NCBI GenBank assembly: GCA_910589305.1
Contig: CAJUTV010000019.1
Coordinates: 1-39,439 of the forward strand
Origin: an uncultured Lachnospira sp.
GTDB taxonomy: Bacteria > Bacillota > Clostridia > Lachnospirales > Lachnospiraceae
Length of the DNA stretch: 39,439 nt
Direction of reading: 5' to 3'
In this document: positions 1 to 8,316 of the stretch, piece after piece
How the letters are laid out: each line of letters begins with the position of its first letter
How positions within the stretch are numbered: the stretch's first letter is position 1
Translations under genes and position numbers: made by a program
Notes under the pieces: generated by a model
The model's database searches: none
Told to the model about the DNA's origin: nothing
What the model saw: the letters and a program-made list of their open reading frames with translations, nothing else

Positions 1-1
1 C

Positions 2-466
2 CTTGCCAATAAAGGATATACCTCGGCGGATATTCTGGAGCAATGCAGGAAATTGGACGAAGCAGGCATTGAATACTACTTTGTTTATATGACAGGGCTT
101 GCCGGAAAAGGCGGCGGATACCAAAATGCAAGGAATAGTGCAAAACTGTTCAGTCAGCTTAATCCGTATTTTATTTCCGTGGACTCTCTCACGCTTTTTC
201 CAGACACAGAGCTTTACCAGATGGCACAGCAGGGCTTGTTTGTACCTGCCGAAGAAAAAGAGCGTATCCGTGAATTGCAAATCCTAATCAATAACCTAAA
301 TATACGCACACACCTGTTTGCGAACACGGTATCTAATTTCACGCCCGTAACGGCGTATCTTCCCTATGACCGTGAAAAGGTAACAAACGAACTGCAATTT
401 GTTTTAGATAACACAGACGAAAGGGAGATGCAGGAATATAGAAATAATTTGAAGTCTTTGGGATAA
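2..466 (+). CDS. Radical SAM family protein, C-terminal part (5' end outside window)
   Basis: The reading frame is open from the left edge, so the gene begins before the window; only about 154 C-terminal residues are visible. Seen: a segment with GLAGKGGGYQNARNSAKLF, then SVDSLTLFPDTELYQMAQQG, which resembles the C-terminal half of radical SAM TIM-barrel proteins of the Elp3/coproporphyrinogen-oxidase-like type. The CxxxCxxC cluster that would prove the assignment is not in the window. The G+C content is clearly higher than in the origin genes to the right and matches the recombinase remnant at 833-1333, suggesting it is cargo of the same imported element. A hairpin and a terminator follow the stop. 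The family call is from general resemblance; the substrate is unknown. Confidence 0.6.
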   Translation, partial: LANKGYTSADILEQCRKLDEAGIEYYFVYMTGLAGKGGGYQNARNSAKLFSQLNPYFISVDSLTLFPDTELYQMAQQGLFVPAEEKERIRELQILINNLNIRTHLFANTVSNFTPVTAYLPYDREKVTNELQFVLDNTDEREMQEYRNNLKSLG

Positions 467-485
467 GGCTTGTATTTTAAGTTAT

Positions 486-522
486 AGCCCACCAAATAAA
501 AAAAACAGCGTTTTGGTGGGCT
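486..522. terminator. Perfect 11-bp stem-loop after the radical SAM gene
   Basis: AGCCCACCAAA at 486-496 pairs exactly with TTTGGTGGGCT at 512-522 around a 15-nt A-rich loop. There is no T-run directly after it on the plus strand, so alone it is a weak intrinsic terminator, but it sits 20 nt behind the stop codon and just before the better terminator at 554-589. Confidence 0.55.
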
Positions 523-553
523 GTATCTTCACGCCCAAACGAAAATAGTTTAA

Positions 554-589
554 CCCTCCAGACCTGTTTGAGTTTGGAGGGATTTTTTT
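554..589 (+). terminator. Rho-independent terminator
   Basis: CCCTCCA (554-560) pairs with TGGAGGG (575-581), followed by a seven-T run (583-589). It closes the radical SAM transcription unit on the plus strand. The 590-832 stretch that follows has no gene; it holds several short inverted repeats (for example GACAGC/GCTGTC near 750 and GGATAC/GTATCC at about 773-830) lying downstream of the leftward recombinase remnant. Confidence 0.75.
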
Positions 590-832
590 GCTTGCAAGTA
601 GCAGCTTCTACTTACATATACCATACCGAGGATGGGCGGATAACCTGTTAAAAAAATCCTCGCCACCGCAAGGGGGCTTTGTACCTCAAAAGTAGAAGCC
701 AAATCTCTACATAATAGAAATAAACTCTCCTTAAACCGTAAAGGTATGACAGCCTTTGCTGTCGCCAGATAAGGATACTTTTATGTAGGATGCAGTGCAG
801 CTTCCTTTAAAGGGCTGCGCCGTATCCGTTTG

Positions 833-1333
833 TTACGCCACAAATTTGAAGTCCTGCGGGTTGTTCTGTATTTCTTCCATCGTGGCAAGAATTTCTTTTT
901 CGGTGGGAATATCTATCATACCCACCGCCGTAAAATAAATGTCTACCTTCACATGGCTGTGACCGCTGGATTTGTCGCTGTTGTGGACTTCGATACGCTC
1001 AATCAGCGAATTGACAAGCGTAGGGGTAAGTTCCTTAATGTCGGTCATTTCCCGCAAAGTGCGTAAGACAAGCCTTAAATCCATTACCCGCTGTTCGGCG
1101 TTCTGCAAGGTCTGGCGGTTTTCTTCCACTTCCTGCGTCAATGCTTTCTGCTCCTTTTCATAGCTTTGGAGCATTTTAGCAAACCGTTCATCAGAGAGGA
1201 TGCCGCCTGCGTTCTGTTCAAACACCTTTTCAATTAGCCTGTCGATTTCCGCTATCCGCTTTGTGCCGTTCTCAACCGCCTGTTGAAGCTGTTGGTATTC
1301 TTTCTGCCGCATGGCGTTGTTTTTCTTTGACAA
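833..1333 (-). pseudogene. Large serine recombinase remnant, C-terminal region (TnpX/DUF4368 type)
   Basis: About 166 residues remain. They contain a long coiled-coil stretch (roughly residues 8-105) and a C-terminal segment with LVNSLIERIEVHN, HVKVDIYFTAVG and IPTEKE, which is typical of the DUF4368 tail of large serine recombinases from clostridial integrative elements (TnpX/TndX-like). Such enzymes are usually 500-600 residues, with an N-terminal catalytic serine domain. Here that domain and the DNA-binding recombinase domain are absent: the frame runs back only about ten more codons before a stop near 1364-1366. The listed start is a TTG of no clear merit. I read this as a truncated gene at the end of an eroded mobile element, not as a working integrase. 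Confidence 0.7.
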
Positions 1334-1363
1334 CAGATACAGGAATTGGCTTTTTTCGGGAAA

Positions 1364-1509
1364 TTAGCAGGAAAGGCATTTTGATTAGCAAACTCGGCAA
1401 AAATCCTGCTAATCATTAGCAAGCCAAAGCAGGCTAACCGATGAATGAAAAAATCAAAATTCGACTTTTCTCTGGTGCGTCTGATTAGCAAGATGGGCTT
1501 CTGCTAATC
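1364..1509. repeat. Cluster of TTAGCA/TGCTAA hexamers
   Basis: TTAGCA occurs at about 1364, 1385, 1416 and 1485, and its complement TGCTAA at about 1407 and 1502. Several extend to GATTAGCAA or CTGCTAATC. They lie between the truncated recombinase and the hairpin next to tRNA-Arg, where a recombination or excisionase-binding region could be expected. No gene is recognisable here. The function is inferred only from position. Confidence 0.4.
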
Positions 1510-1550
1510 GCACTTTGCTATCTGTCGGATTTCTCTCGGAAAATAAGAAA

Positions 1551-1592
1551 CGCCGAAAACCTTGATTTTACAGGACTTTCGGCGGGGTTTTT
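1551..1592 (+). terminator. Strong hairpin with T-run beside tRNA-Arg
   Basis: CGCCGAAA (1551-1558) pairs with TTTCGGCG (1577-1584), then GGG and five Ts (1588-1592) on the plus strand. On the minus strand it lies directly behind the tRNA-Arg 3' end and is followed by a T-rich stretch, so it may end tRNA transcription as well. It marks the approximate right limit of the G+C-rich segment. Confidence 0.6.
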
Positions 1593-1594
1593 GG

Positions 1595-1668
1595 CGTTCC
1601 CGAGGTGACTCGAACACCCGACCTACCGCTTAGGAGGCGGTCGCTCTATCCAACTGAGCTACGGAAAC
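1595..1668 (-). tRNA. tRNA-Arg(CCU), reads AGG
   Basis: The reverse complement folds as a complete cloverleaf. The acceptor stem is GTTTCCG/CGGGAAC with one wobble, the D arm is GCTC/GAGC, the anticodon stem is ACCGC/GCGGT around loop CTCCTAA (anticodon CCT), and the T arm has loop TTCGAGT. The CCA end is not cleanly encoded. It lies at the boundary between the G+C-rich imported segment and the AT-rich chromosome, with its 3' end facing the imported side, the usual geometry for a tRNA used as an integration site. Confidence 0.93.
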
Positions 1669-1742
1669 ATTTATAAAAACTATGAAATTGTGGGACTTGC
1701 AACATTCCCCTTTCCCTCCCAAGGCGAGCGTTGGAACACTTT

Positions 1743-1782
1743 CTTAGGAGGCGGTCGCTCTATCCTGCTGAGCTATAGCGAC
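1743..1782 (-). pseudogene. Broken 5' half of a second tRNA-Arg(CCU)-like gene
   Basis: Read on the minus strand, an acceptor 5' strand (GTCGCTA), a complete D arm, the anticodon 5' stem and the loop CTCCTAA are present. A block of 23 bases through the anticodon loop is identical to the intact tRNA-Arg at 1595-1668. Past the loop the sequence no longer pairs: the expected GCGGT is replaced by unrelated bases, and no T arm or matching acceptor strand follows. The acceptor sequence differs from the intact gene, so it is not a simple copy of it. Confidence 0.75.
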
Positions 1783-1860
1783 ATTGAAACAATCTATAAA
1801 ATATTATCTTATAAGCTATCAACAAACTTAATAATACCACACTATTATTTTTAGGTCAAA

Positions 1861-3933
1861 CTATAATTCAAATTTTTCAATTGCAGCTTTAAGATTATTA
1901 GCAATCTCATCTAATTCAATTGTACATTGATTGAGATTTTGCATCGTTGCATTTACTTCCTGTGCAGAAGCTGTAACTTGCTGTGAAGCTGCTGCTGTTC
2001 CTGTAGAAATCGATGCAATTTCTTCCATCTTATCCACCACTGCAACCCTATTATTATCCATCATAACATTCAGCTTTTCTATATTTTCTAATCCTTCTTT
2101 TAAAGCATTAACAGCATTAGAAATTGAATTAAATAATTCTTTCGCTTTTTCAATGGATTTGTTTTGGTCTTCAATAATAATATTTGTATCATCAAGCGTC
2201 TTTCCAACTAAATTTGATTTTTCGCCAATTTCATTAATGATTACTTTAATTTCATCGGTAGAAGCTTGTGACTGTTCTGCAAGTTTTCTAATTTCATCTG
2301 CAACTACTGCAAATCCTTTTCCGCTGTCACCTGCTCTGGCTGCCTCAATACTAGCATTTAATGAAAGAAGATTTGTCTGCTCTGTAATTTCTGTAATTGC
2401 ATTGGATATAAAATCAATTTTATTAATGCTCTCTATCATCTCAGCCATAACATCTTTGGATATTTTTGAATTTTTAATAGACTGTTGTGCTTTTTGTATC
2501 AAATCATCTGCAATTCCAATTCCTTTATTGCTAAGTTTTTGAGTTTCAACAGACATATCACTAATATTTCCAACATATGTCTTTGTTTCATGGAGTTTTT
2601 CTGCAAGATTTTCCACTTCAATCTTTGCTTTTGCAGTACTTTCAGCTTGCCCTACGGTGCCAATAGAAACACTTTGAATCGCCTCTGATACCTGATTAAC
2701 CGTTTCTGTTGTCGTAGTACTAATATCGTATATATTCTCTGATGCTTTTATAATAACTCCTGACTTTTCTTCAACATCTTTTATCAAAACGGAAATATTA
2801 TCAACCATTGTATTATAATTGTTTTCCAACGAACCAAATTCATCTTTCCTCTTGACTTGGATTCGATTTGTAAGGTTGCCGCCTGCTAATTTTTGCATCA
2901 CAATATTAATTTTATTAATTTCTTTTGTAAATGAAAGCGATACGCAAATAGCAATAATAATACCTATAATTAATGAGATAATACCCGTTCTTGCTGTTGC
3001 AAAATTAATTTGGGAAATCACTGCTGATGTTTCATTTTGACTTACAATACCTATAAGAGTCCAGCCTGTTATTTCATCTTTTGCTGTAACAATATTTAAT
3101 TCCTCACCTTTCACTTTCTCTGAAAAAGAATCAATATTATAGATTTCTTCTTGTGATTTACTGCTTAATTCATTCCAGAAATTCATTGTCGCAACCGATG
3201 TGCCATCAATATATGTATTTTTATCATTATTGACAAGTATATCACCATTTTCATCAACTAATAAAACATATCCTGTATTAAGAAGACTAATATTTTGTAC
3301 ATACGCCGTCAATTCAGAAAAGTCAATATCCATTCCAACACAGCCATAATTTTCACCATCTGAAAATTTGATTTCTTGACAAACTGTAAAAATTGTTGCT
3401 CCTGTTTCAGCATCCTTATATGGTTTTGAAAAATATGCAAATATGGAACTTCTTGCTGGCAAGCCTTTGCAATTGATATACCATTCCTGTGCTGTATCAT
3501 TGGCATTTGTCACAGCTGATTTTTTATTAGAAGTCTTATTTGTAGCTTCATCTCTTACAACCCAACCTACAATTTTATGACCTGTTTTGGTAGTATAAAA
3601 TGCTCTGGCAGAACCATTTGTAACTTTAACTGATGCAATTAAAGAGTCTTGAACAGCAGCAATATTAGTTTCTAAAACCCCTTGGTCTTCAAGATGTTTT
3701 ACTTCATTTTTTCTTGTCAACAAATCCACAGGTTGACTTAATGTTTTAAGATATGTTACAAAACCTTTCTTAGTCTCTTGCAATGTCTGTTTACTTGTAA
3801 GCTTCATATTATCATTTTGTGTCATTTCTGTAGTTCTTACAACATCAATTGAAATAAGAGCTATAGGCAAACTAATAGCAATTATAAAATACAATATTAA
3901 TTTTACTCGAATCCCACTTAATTTTTTTTTCAT
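1861..3933 (-). CDS. Methyl-accepting chemotaxis protein (membrane chemoreceptor)
   Basis: A 690-residue receptor that senses a ligand outside the cell and controls the CheA kinase. In order: N-terminal membrane segment at about residues 14-33, a roughly 270-residue extracellular sensor of Cache (PAS-like) appearance, a second membrane segment (TGIISLIIGIIIAICVSLSF), a HAMP region, and a long cytoplasmic coiled coil. The conserved signalling tip is present (EQTNLLSLNASIEAARAGD, GFAVVADEIRKLAEQS). The ATG at 3933 is chosen because GGGGGGAAG precedes it; the frame is open 27 codons further upstream but without support. No che or flagellar gene lies nearby, so it is an orphan receptor. Its upstream region carries the stem-loop leader described separately. 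The ligand cannot be told. Confidence 0.93.
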   Translation of the reverse strand: MKKKLSGIRVKLILYFIIAISLPIALISIDVVRTTEMTQNDNMKLTSKQTLQETKKGFVTYLKTLSQPVDLLTRKNEVKHLEDQGVLETNIAAVQDSLIASVKVTNGSARAFYTTKTGHKIVGWVVRDEATNKTSNKKSAVTNANDTAQEWYINCKGLPARSSIFAYFSKPYKDAETGATIFTVCQEIKFSDGENYGCVGMDIDFSELTAYVQNISLLNTGYVLLVDENGDILVNNDKNTYIDGTSVATMNFWNELSSKSQEEIYNIDSFSEKVKGEELNIVTAKDEITGWTLIGIVSQNETSAVISQINFATARTGIISLIIGIIIAICVSLSFTKEINKINIVMQKLAGGNLTNRIQVKRKDEFGSLENNYNTMVDNISVLIKDVEEKSGVIIKASENIYDISTTTTETVNQVSEAIQSVSIGTVGQAESTAKAKIEVENLAEKLHETKTYVGNISDMSVETQKLSNKGIGIADDLIQKAQQSIKNSKISKDVMAEMIESINKIDFISNAITEITEQTNLLSLNASIEAARAGDSGKGFAVVADEIRKLAEQSQASTDEIKVIINEIGEKSNLVGKTLDDTNIIIEDQNKSIEKAKELFNSISNAVNALKEGLENIEKLNVMMDNNRVAVVDKMEEIASISTGTAAASQQVTASAQEVNATMQNLNQCTIELDEIANNLKAAIEKFEL

Positions 3934-4002
3934 CTTCCCCCCATTTCTACGCTGCCTCTTATATAAAGAATGAAACATTCTTATAAATTTGTGACAAGCA
4001 GC
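3934..4002 (-). promoter_or_regulatory. Stem-loop leader abutting the MCP ribosome-binding site
   Basis: On the minus strand GCTGCTT (plus 3996-4002) pairs with AGGCAGC (plus 3951-3957) across about 38 nt. The 3' arm runs directly into GTAGAAATGGGG and the start codon. The same arrangement occurs before the genes starting at 8200, 13818, 14960 and 18270. Inside the loop GAATG and CATTC form a second small hairpin. Confidence 0.5.
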
Positions 4003-4100
4003 ATACAGACACAAATATTGTAATTAATAATTTTAACTTATGACACTAAAATTCTTGTAAAATGTACATTCCATTATTTTCAAGCCCCCTATATTAATAA

Positions 4101-5030
4101 TTATAATAATGGAAATTTAACCGTTCCTTGAAGCCAAATTTGCCCTTTAAAACGCCTCCCTACTTTTGGTTCACCTAACAATGACAGTGCATTAATTGCC
4201 ATTGAAACTATCATATTATTACATTCTAATGCCATAATATAAATTTTTTCTCCCGTATAAATATTTTCATCACTTTTCAAATCAAGAATTTCGCCTACTA
4301 CTGAATATTGGTCACACTCTACTCCACATGGCATAAACGTTGTTTCTACAATAGAAAATACATCTTCTGATAAAATTCTATGAGAAATTCTTGTATACAT
4401 ATCAATATCCTCAATCGTAAGACTTTCTATAGCTTCTTCATCACCTTCTTTTGCAGCTGCAATTAATTGACTTCTCTTTCGTTGTTCCTCCATGTTTTTT
4501 TTAGAACTTATTTTATTTTTCTTTATTGGAAGTAGTATCATTCCACTTAGCGACAATGCAGATAAATATATAGTACAGCCTTTAATTGGATTTCTTGCTA
4601 TTAAATTTTTTCTATCTGGATTAAACATGTCTTTCTTAAATCCTTTTTGTGTAACTATAAAATCCATATAATCCATAATATTTTGCAAAAAGAAAATTAA
4701 AGTCACTCCCATTTTTGTCTCATCACATACAACAGAATACGACTCTTTATCTACATGTCTTTCAATAATAATCTCATCATTACATGTTATAGTATTTCCT
4801 ATCGTAAAAGGATAATAATATTCATATATAAATTTTTTTCCCTCAAATCTACCAAATATATATATACCTGTTAATGAACTAACTCTTACAACAGCAATCC
4901 CTCGATTTAACACTTTATTTTTCACAATTAAATCATCTTCAATACACTGTTTTACTGCCGCGTTAATAAATTTTTTTTCTTGTTTTGAATCTATGCTAGA
5001 AAATCCAATTGCACTAAGGTATAGATTCAT
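4101..5030 (-). CDS. DUF3881-like protein of unknown function
   Basis: A 309-residue soluble protein with no signal peptide and no clear membrane segment, opening with MNLYLSAIGF. I recognise it, with moderate certainty, as the Lachnospiraceae-restricted DUF3881 family; no catalytic motif is visible. A charged linker with SSKKNMEEQRKRSQLIAAAK and an acidic patch (EGDEEAIESLTIEDIDMY) lies near residues 175-210. The ATG at 5030 is preferred over the one at 5036 because AAGG (plus 5037-5040) is then six bases upstream. It follows the HD-GYP gene by 35 nt and probably shares its transcript, perhaps with serS further upstream. A link to cyclic-di-GMP signalling is conceivable from context only. 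Confidence 0.65.
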   Translation of the reverse strand: MNLYLSAIGFSSIDSKQEKKFINAAVKQCIEDDLIVKNKVLNRGIAVVRVSSLTGIYIFGRFEGKKFIYEYYYPFTIGNTITCNDEIIIERHVDKESYSVVCDETKMGVTLIFFLQNIMDYMDFIVTQKGFKKDMFNPDRKNLIARNPIKGCTIYLSALSLSGMILLPIKKNKISSKKNMEEQRKRSQLIAAAKEGDEEAIESLTIEDIDMYTRISHRILSEDVFSIVETTFMPCGVECDQYSVVGEILDLKSDENIYTGEKIYIMALECNNMIVSMAINALSLLGEPKVGRRFKGQIWLQGTVKFPLL

Positions 5031-5065
5031 AATCATCCTTTCTTTTTATATTTATAAAAATTATA

Positions 5066-6184
5066 TTATAAAGTATCTACAATAAATACTGTTAATACCT
5101 TTAATAAATCCAACTCTTTTGGTTCTTCATAAGGTGAACCATCTGAGTGAATGCAGATTCTAATAACTGGTCTATCAATTGCCTCTTTATTTTGGCGAAC
5201 AACAACACCTCTTTCACCATCATTAGTAATAACTTCCGTTCCTACTGGATAAGCAGCCACCGTATCTAAAAACTTATTTGCTATTGTAGAATCATATCGA
5301 ATACCTTTATTTACTCTAATATATTCGATTGCTTCATATATCTTCATTTTTTTATTGCCAATTCCACTTATCAAACTATCAAAATCATCACAAAGTGAAA
5401 CAAGCTTAACTTCTTGTTTTAATTTACTGCCTTTTTGTTTAAATGGAAAACCATTCCCATCAATTTGTTCATGGTGTAAAAGAATAATCTCTTTAACAAC
5501 ATCTGCAAGCCATTCTTCCTCTTGAATTGAACTATATCCATATATGGTGTGTTTTTTATATTCAAGAGCATCCTCTGGAACCATCTCGCCAACTTCAATA
5601 TCTATGTATGGGGCTTGTATATATTTAAGCCCAATATCATGCAAGATAGCCCCTTTTGATATATTTCTTATCTGACGTTCATTCATTTTTAAACGAAGTG
5701 CCATTATGGTTGATAATATACATACATTAATACAATGTGTATACATATCTGTACTGATATTTCTGATTTCTGTAATTGAATTAATTACTTTTGGTTCTGA
5801 AATCACATTTTTAATGATATTATCTGCTTCACTGCTTATCTTTTTTAATTCTTCATTATGTTTATAAATGTGTTTTTCCAATATGCTTTTCGTTATGTCT
5901 GTTGATTTTGCAAAAGTTTCTTCAATAGAAAAATGTTCTTGTGTTTCGTCACTTTTTGTTTGACATAAAGATGGCTCACAAAGTTTGACTTCTGTTGTTT
6001 CTTCATCTTCAAAATCACATTCATCTTTAACATATACTGAGGATAAATTATAACTTTTTAATTTTTCAATATACTCGTCTTTTAATACAGTATCCGATTG
6101 AATCAAAACATTGTTCGCCGGAGATAAGATTGGAACTGCTAATGTCTCGTCGCCTTTTAACTCATCAATTAATACTAACTTCAT
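5066..6184 (-). CDS. HD-GYP domain protein, probable cyclic-di-GMP phosphodiesterase
   Basis: A 372-residue cytoplasmic protein. The C-terminal half is an HD-GYP domain: His150 region (YTHCINV), the HD pair in AILHDIG (H182-D183), and HHEQIDGNGFP at about 237-247, the form in which GYP reads GFP. Family members hydrolyse cyclic di-GMP using a metal centre. The first 60 residues form a small alpha/beta module common at the N terminus of clostridial HD-GYP proteins, joined by an acidic linker (about 58-90). There is no receiver domain and no membrane anchor, so its input is unknown. It lies 49 nt behind serS and 35 nt before the DUF3881 gene. The start has GGAAAGG at 12 nt and GGGG at 4 nt. Confidence 0.88.
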   Translation of the reverse strand: MKLVLIDELKGDETLAVPILSPANNVLIQSDTVLKDEYIEKLKSYNLSSVYVKDECDFEDEETTEVKLCEPSLCQTKSDETQEHFSIEETFAKSTDITKSILEKHIYKHNEELKKISSEADNIIKNVISEPKVINSITEIRNISTDMYTHCINVCILSTIMALRLKMNERQIRNISKGAILHDIGLKYIQAPYIDIEVGEMVPEDALEYKKHTIYGYSSIQEEEWLADVVKEIILLHHEQIDGNGFPFKQKGSKLKQEVKLVSLCDDFDSLISGIGNKKMKIYEAIEYIRVNKGIRYDSTIANKFLDTVAAYPVGTEVITNDGERGVVVRQNKEAIDRPVIRICIHSDGSPYEEPKELDLLKVLTVFIVDTL

Positions 6185-6233
6185 ATGTCCCCAACACCTT
6201 TCCTATTCACTACAACTCCACAACAAGTAAACT

Positions 6234-7520
6234 TTATTTTGCTATAAGCTCAACCTTACCCCCCATATAAGGCTGAAGTGCTTTTGGTATTTTCACATTG
6301 CCATTTTCCATTAAGTTATTTTCTAAAAATGCAATTAACATTCTAGGTGGTGCAACAACGGTGTTATTTAATGTATGTGCAAAATATTTATTCTTATTTT
6401 CATCTTGTACCCTTATTTTTAGTCTTCTTGCCTGTGCATCCCCTAAATTAGAACAAGAACCGACTTCAAAATATTTCTTTTGACGTGGTGACCATGCCTC
6501 AACATCAATCGATTTAACCTTTAAATCAGCAAGGTCGCCTGTACAACATTCAAGTGTTCTTACAGGTATATCTAATGAACAGAATAAATCAACTGTATTT
6601 TGCCATAATTTTTCAAACCATACCATTGATTCCTCTGGCTTGCACACAACTATCATTTCCTGTTTTTCAAACTGATGAATCCTATATACGCCTCTTTCCT
6701 CAATACCATGCGCCCCTTTTTCTTTTCTAAAACATGGAGAATAACTTGTAAGTGTCTTAGGAAGTTCTTTTTCTGGTATAATTGTATTGATAAATTTACC
6801 GATCATTGAATGTTCACTTGTTCCAATCAGATATAAATCTTCACCTTCAATTTTATACATCATGGCGTCCATTTCCTCAAAACTCATCACGCCTGTTACA
6901 ACATCACTTCTAATCATAAATGGAGGAATACAATACATAAACCCTCTATCAATCATAAAATCTCTTGCATAGGTAATAACAGCTGAATGAAGTCTTGCAA
7001 TATCTCCCATAAGATAATAAAAACCATTGCCTGCAACTCTTCCAGCAGCATCAAGGTCTATGCCATCAAATCTAGCCATAATATCCGTATGGTATGGTAT
7101 CTCAAAATCTGGTACTATAGGTTCTCCATATCGTTGTACTTCTACATTCTCACTGTCATCTTTTCCCACAGGTACACTAGCATCAACGATATTTGGAATC
7201 TTCATCATAATTTCAGTAATTTTCGTATTAAGTTCCGATTCTTGTTTTTCTAATTCTGCCAATCTTCCAGCAAAATCATTAACTTGTGTCTTTATTTTTT
7301 CTGCTTCTTCTTTTTTGCCTTGTCCCATTAAAGCTCCAATTTGCTTAGATAACTTATTTCTATTACTTCTAAGCTCATCTGCTTCTGTCTGAACGGCTCT
7401 TGCCTTCGCATCAAGTTCAATTACTTCATCAACCAAAGGAAGTTTATACTCTTGAAATTTTTTCTTTATATTTTCTTTTACTATATCAGGATATGACCTT
7501 AAAAATTTTAAATCAATCAC
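6234..7520 (-). CDS. serS: Seryl-tRNA synthetase
   Basis: A 428-residue class II aminoacyl-tRNA synthetase that charges tRNA-Ser. Residues 1-110 form the tRNA-binding helical arm (MIDLKFLRSYPDIVKENIKK, then a long coiled coil). The catalytic core has TSEHSMIG, motif 2 (CFRKEKGAHGIEERGVYRI with HQFEKQEM) and motif 3 (PPRMLIAFLENN). The region before motif 3 reads HTLNNTVVAPPR rather than the common HTLNGSGLAVGR; this is a variant I associate with clostridial enzymes. The start codon is GTG with AAAGGCG upstream. No T-box leader is visible in the upstream 116 nt. It is the first gene of the likely serS/HD-GYP/DUF3881 unit. A tRNA-Ser(GCU) lies at 38561. Confidence 0.97.
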   Translation of the reverse strand: MIDLKFLRSYPDIVKENIKKKFQEYKLPLVDEVIELDAKARAVQTEADELRSNRNKLSKQIGALMGQGKKEEAEKIKTQVNDFAGRLAELEKQESELNTKITEIMMKIPNIVDASVPVGKDDSENVEVQRYGEPIVPDFEIPYHTDIMARFDGIDLDAAGRVAGNGFYYLMGDIARLHSAVITYARDFMIDRGFMYCIPPFMIRSDVVTGVMSFEEMDAMMYKIEGEDLYLIGTSEHSMIGKFINTIIPEKELPKTLTSYSPCFRKEKGAHGIEERGVYRIHQFEKQEMIVVCKPEESMVWFEKLWQNTVDLFCSLDIPVRTLECCTGDLADLKVKSIDVEAWSPRQKKYFEVGSCSNLGDAQARRLKIRVQDENKNKYFAHTLNNTVVAPPRMLIAFLENNLMENGNVKIPKALQPYMGGKVELIAK

Positions 7521-7636
7521 TTTAATACCACGCCTTTCTACTTATCTATACATGAACCAAAGCCACAAATGTATCTTGCTTTATATAATTTATTATGCTA
7601 CTTTTTCTGGATATTTTCCATATTTTTATCAATATT

Positions 7637-8200
7637 TTAATCAACTTTTACATCTTCTGAAAGCATTTTATTTATTTTAGGACTCAAATCTACACTTCCA
7701 GATTTTCCTGCCACTGCTTCCTTCAATGCCTGTTGTTCTTCTTTACCCAATTCTATAAAAGATTCTCCATTTACAATTTCTTTAATATACGCAAAACAGC
7801 CATCATTACTGTGCATAACATTTACAAGAAAACCATTATCCATCTTATCAAGCATACACAATGCAAAGCTAAGTTTTCCACCCATTTCATGAAAAGCATC
7901 ATACTTTATCATTCCCACTTTGCAATACGTAAATTGTAGTTTCTCATAAATATCTTTTATTGCTTTGGAATTATTTTCTGTTGAACTTTTAATTGCTTTT
8001 ACATCTTTAATATTTTCTTTTATTATATTTTCTATGGACTTCCCATCTGAACCTATCATAAATGACTCATATTTCTTTTTTATTTTGGAAGTTTTAACTA
8101 TAAATACGATTAATAATATAATAACTGTTAAAAGAATTGCTGTTAAACCAATTACAATATAAGATGCTTCAATTGAAAAAGCACCAAAAAAATCAATCAT
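7637..8200 (-). CDS. DUF4446 family membrane-anchored protein
   Basis: A 187-residue protein with one N-terminal membrane segment (about residues 12-35, ASYIVIGLTAILLTVIILLI), a basic and coiled-coil stretch, and a compact C-terminal domain with KVGMIKYDAFHEMGGKLSFA and LDKMDNGFLVNVMHS. These match the DUF4446 family, which is commonly encoded beside parB in Clostridia; its function is unknown. It lies between parB and serS on the same strand. The ATG at 8200 is preceded by AGGAAAAC, which is part of the stem-loop leader at 8201-8246. A role at the membrane in chromosome segregation or division would be inference from the neighbourhood alone. Confidence 0.85.
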   Translation of the reverse strand: MIDFFGAFSIEASYIVIGLTAILLTVIILLIVFIVKTSKIKKKYESFMIGSDGKSIENIIKENIKDVKAIKSSTENNSKAIKDIYEKLQFTYCKVGMIKYDAFHEMGGKLSFALCMLDKMDNGFLVNVMHSNDGCFAYIKEIVNGESFIELGKEEQQALKEAVAGKSGSVDLSPKINKMLSEDVKVD

Positions 8201-8246
8201 TTGTTTTCCTGCTACTCAAAATATGGACAAATATTTGTCTAGCAGC
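8201..8246 (-). promoter_or_regulatory. Stem-loop leader before the DUF4446 gene
   Basis: On the minus strand GCTGCT (plus 8241-8246) pairs with AGTAGC (plus 8211-8216), with one G-U pair, and the 3' arm continues as AGGAAAACA into the start codon. The loop contains the 14-nt palindrome GACAAATATTTGTC. The arrangement closely parallels the gyrA leader at 18288-18326. Confidence 0.45.
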
Positions 8247-8316
8247 TTTCTCCTTTCCTTTTTTAATAAACTTTTTCTAAATCTTCGTATTTTCTCGACA
8301 GATTGTATTGCATTTT

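Noticed and set aside
1252..1491. Leftward 79-codon frame upstream of the recombinase remnant
   Set aside because: No family resemblance, it overlaps the remnant in another frame and runs through the TTAGCA cluster; probably chance.
1931..2542. Rightward open frame of about 200 codons opposite the chemoreceptor
   Set aside because: It is the reverse shadow of a well-supported MCP coding sequence, has a skewed Ser/Ile/Phe composition and no ribosome-binding site.
7521..7636. Possible T-box leader upstream of serS
   Set aside because: I looked for the conserved T-box antiterminator sequence on the minus strand and did not find it, nor a following terminator.
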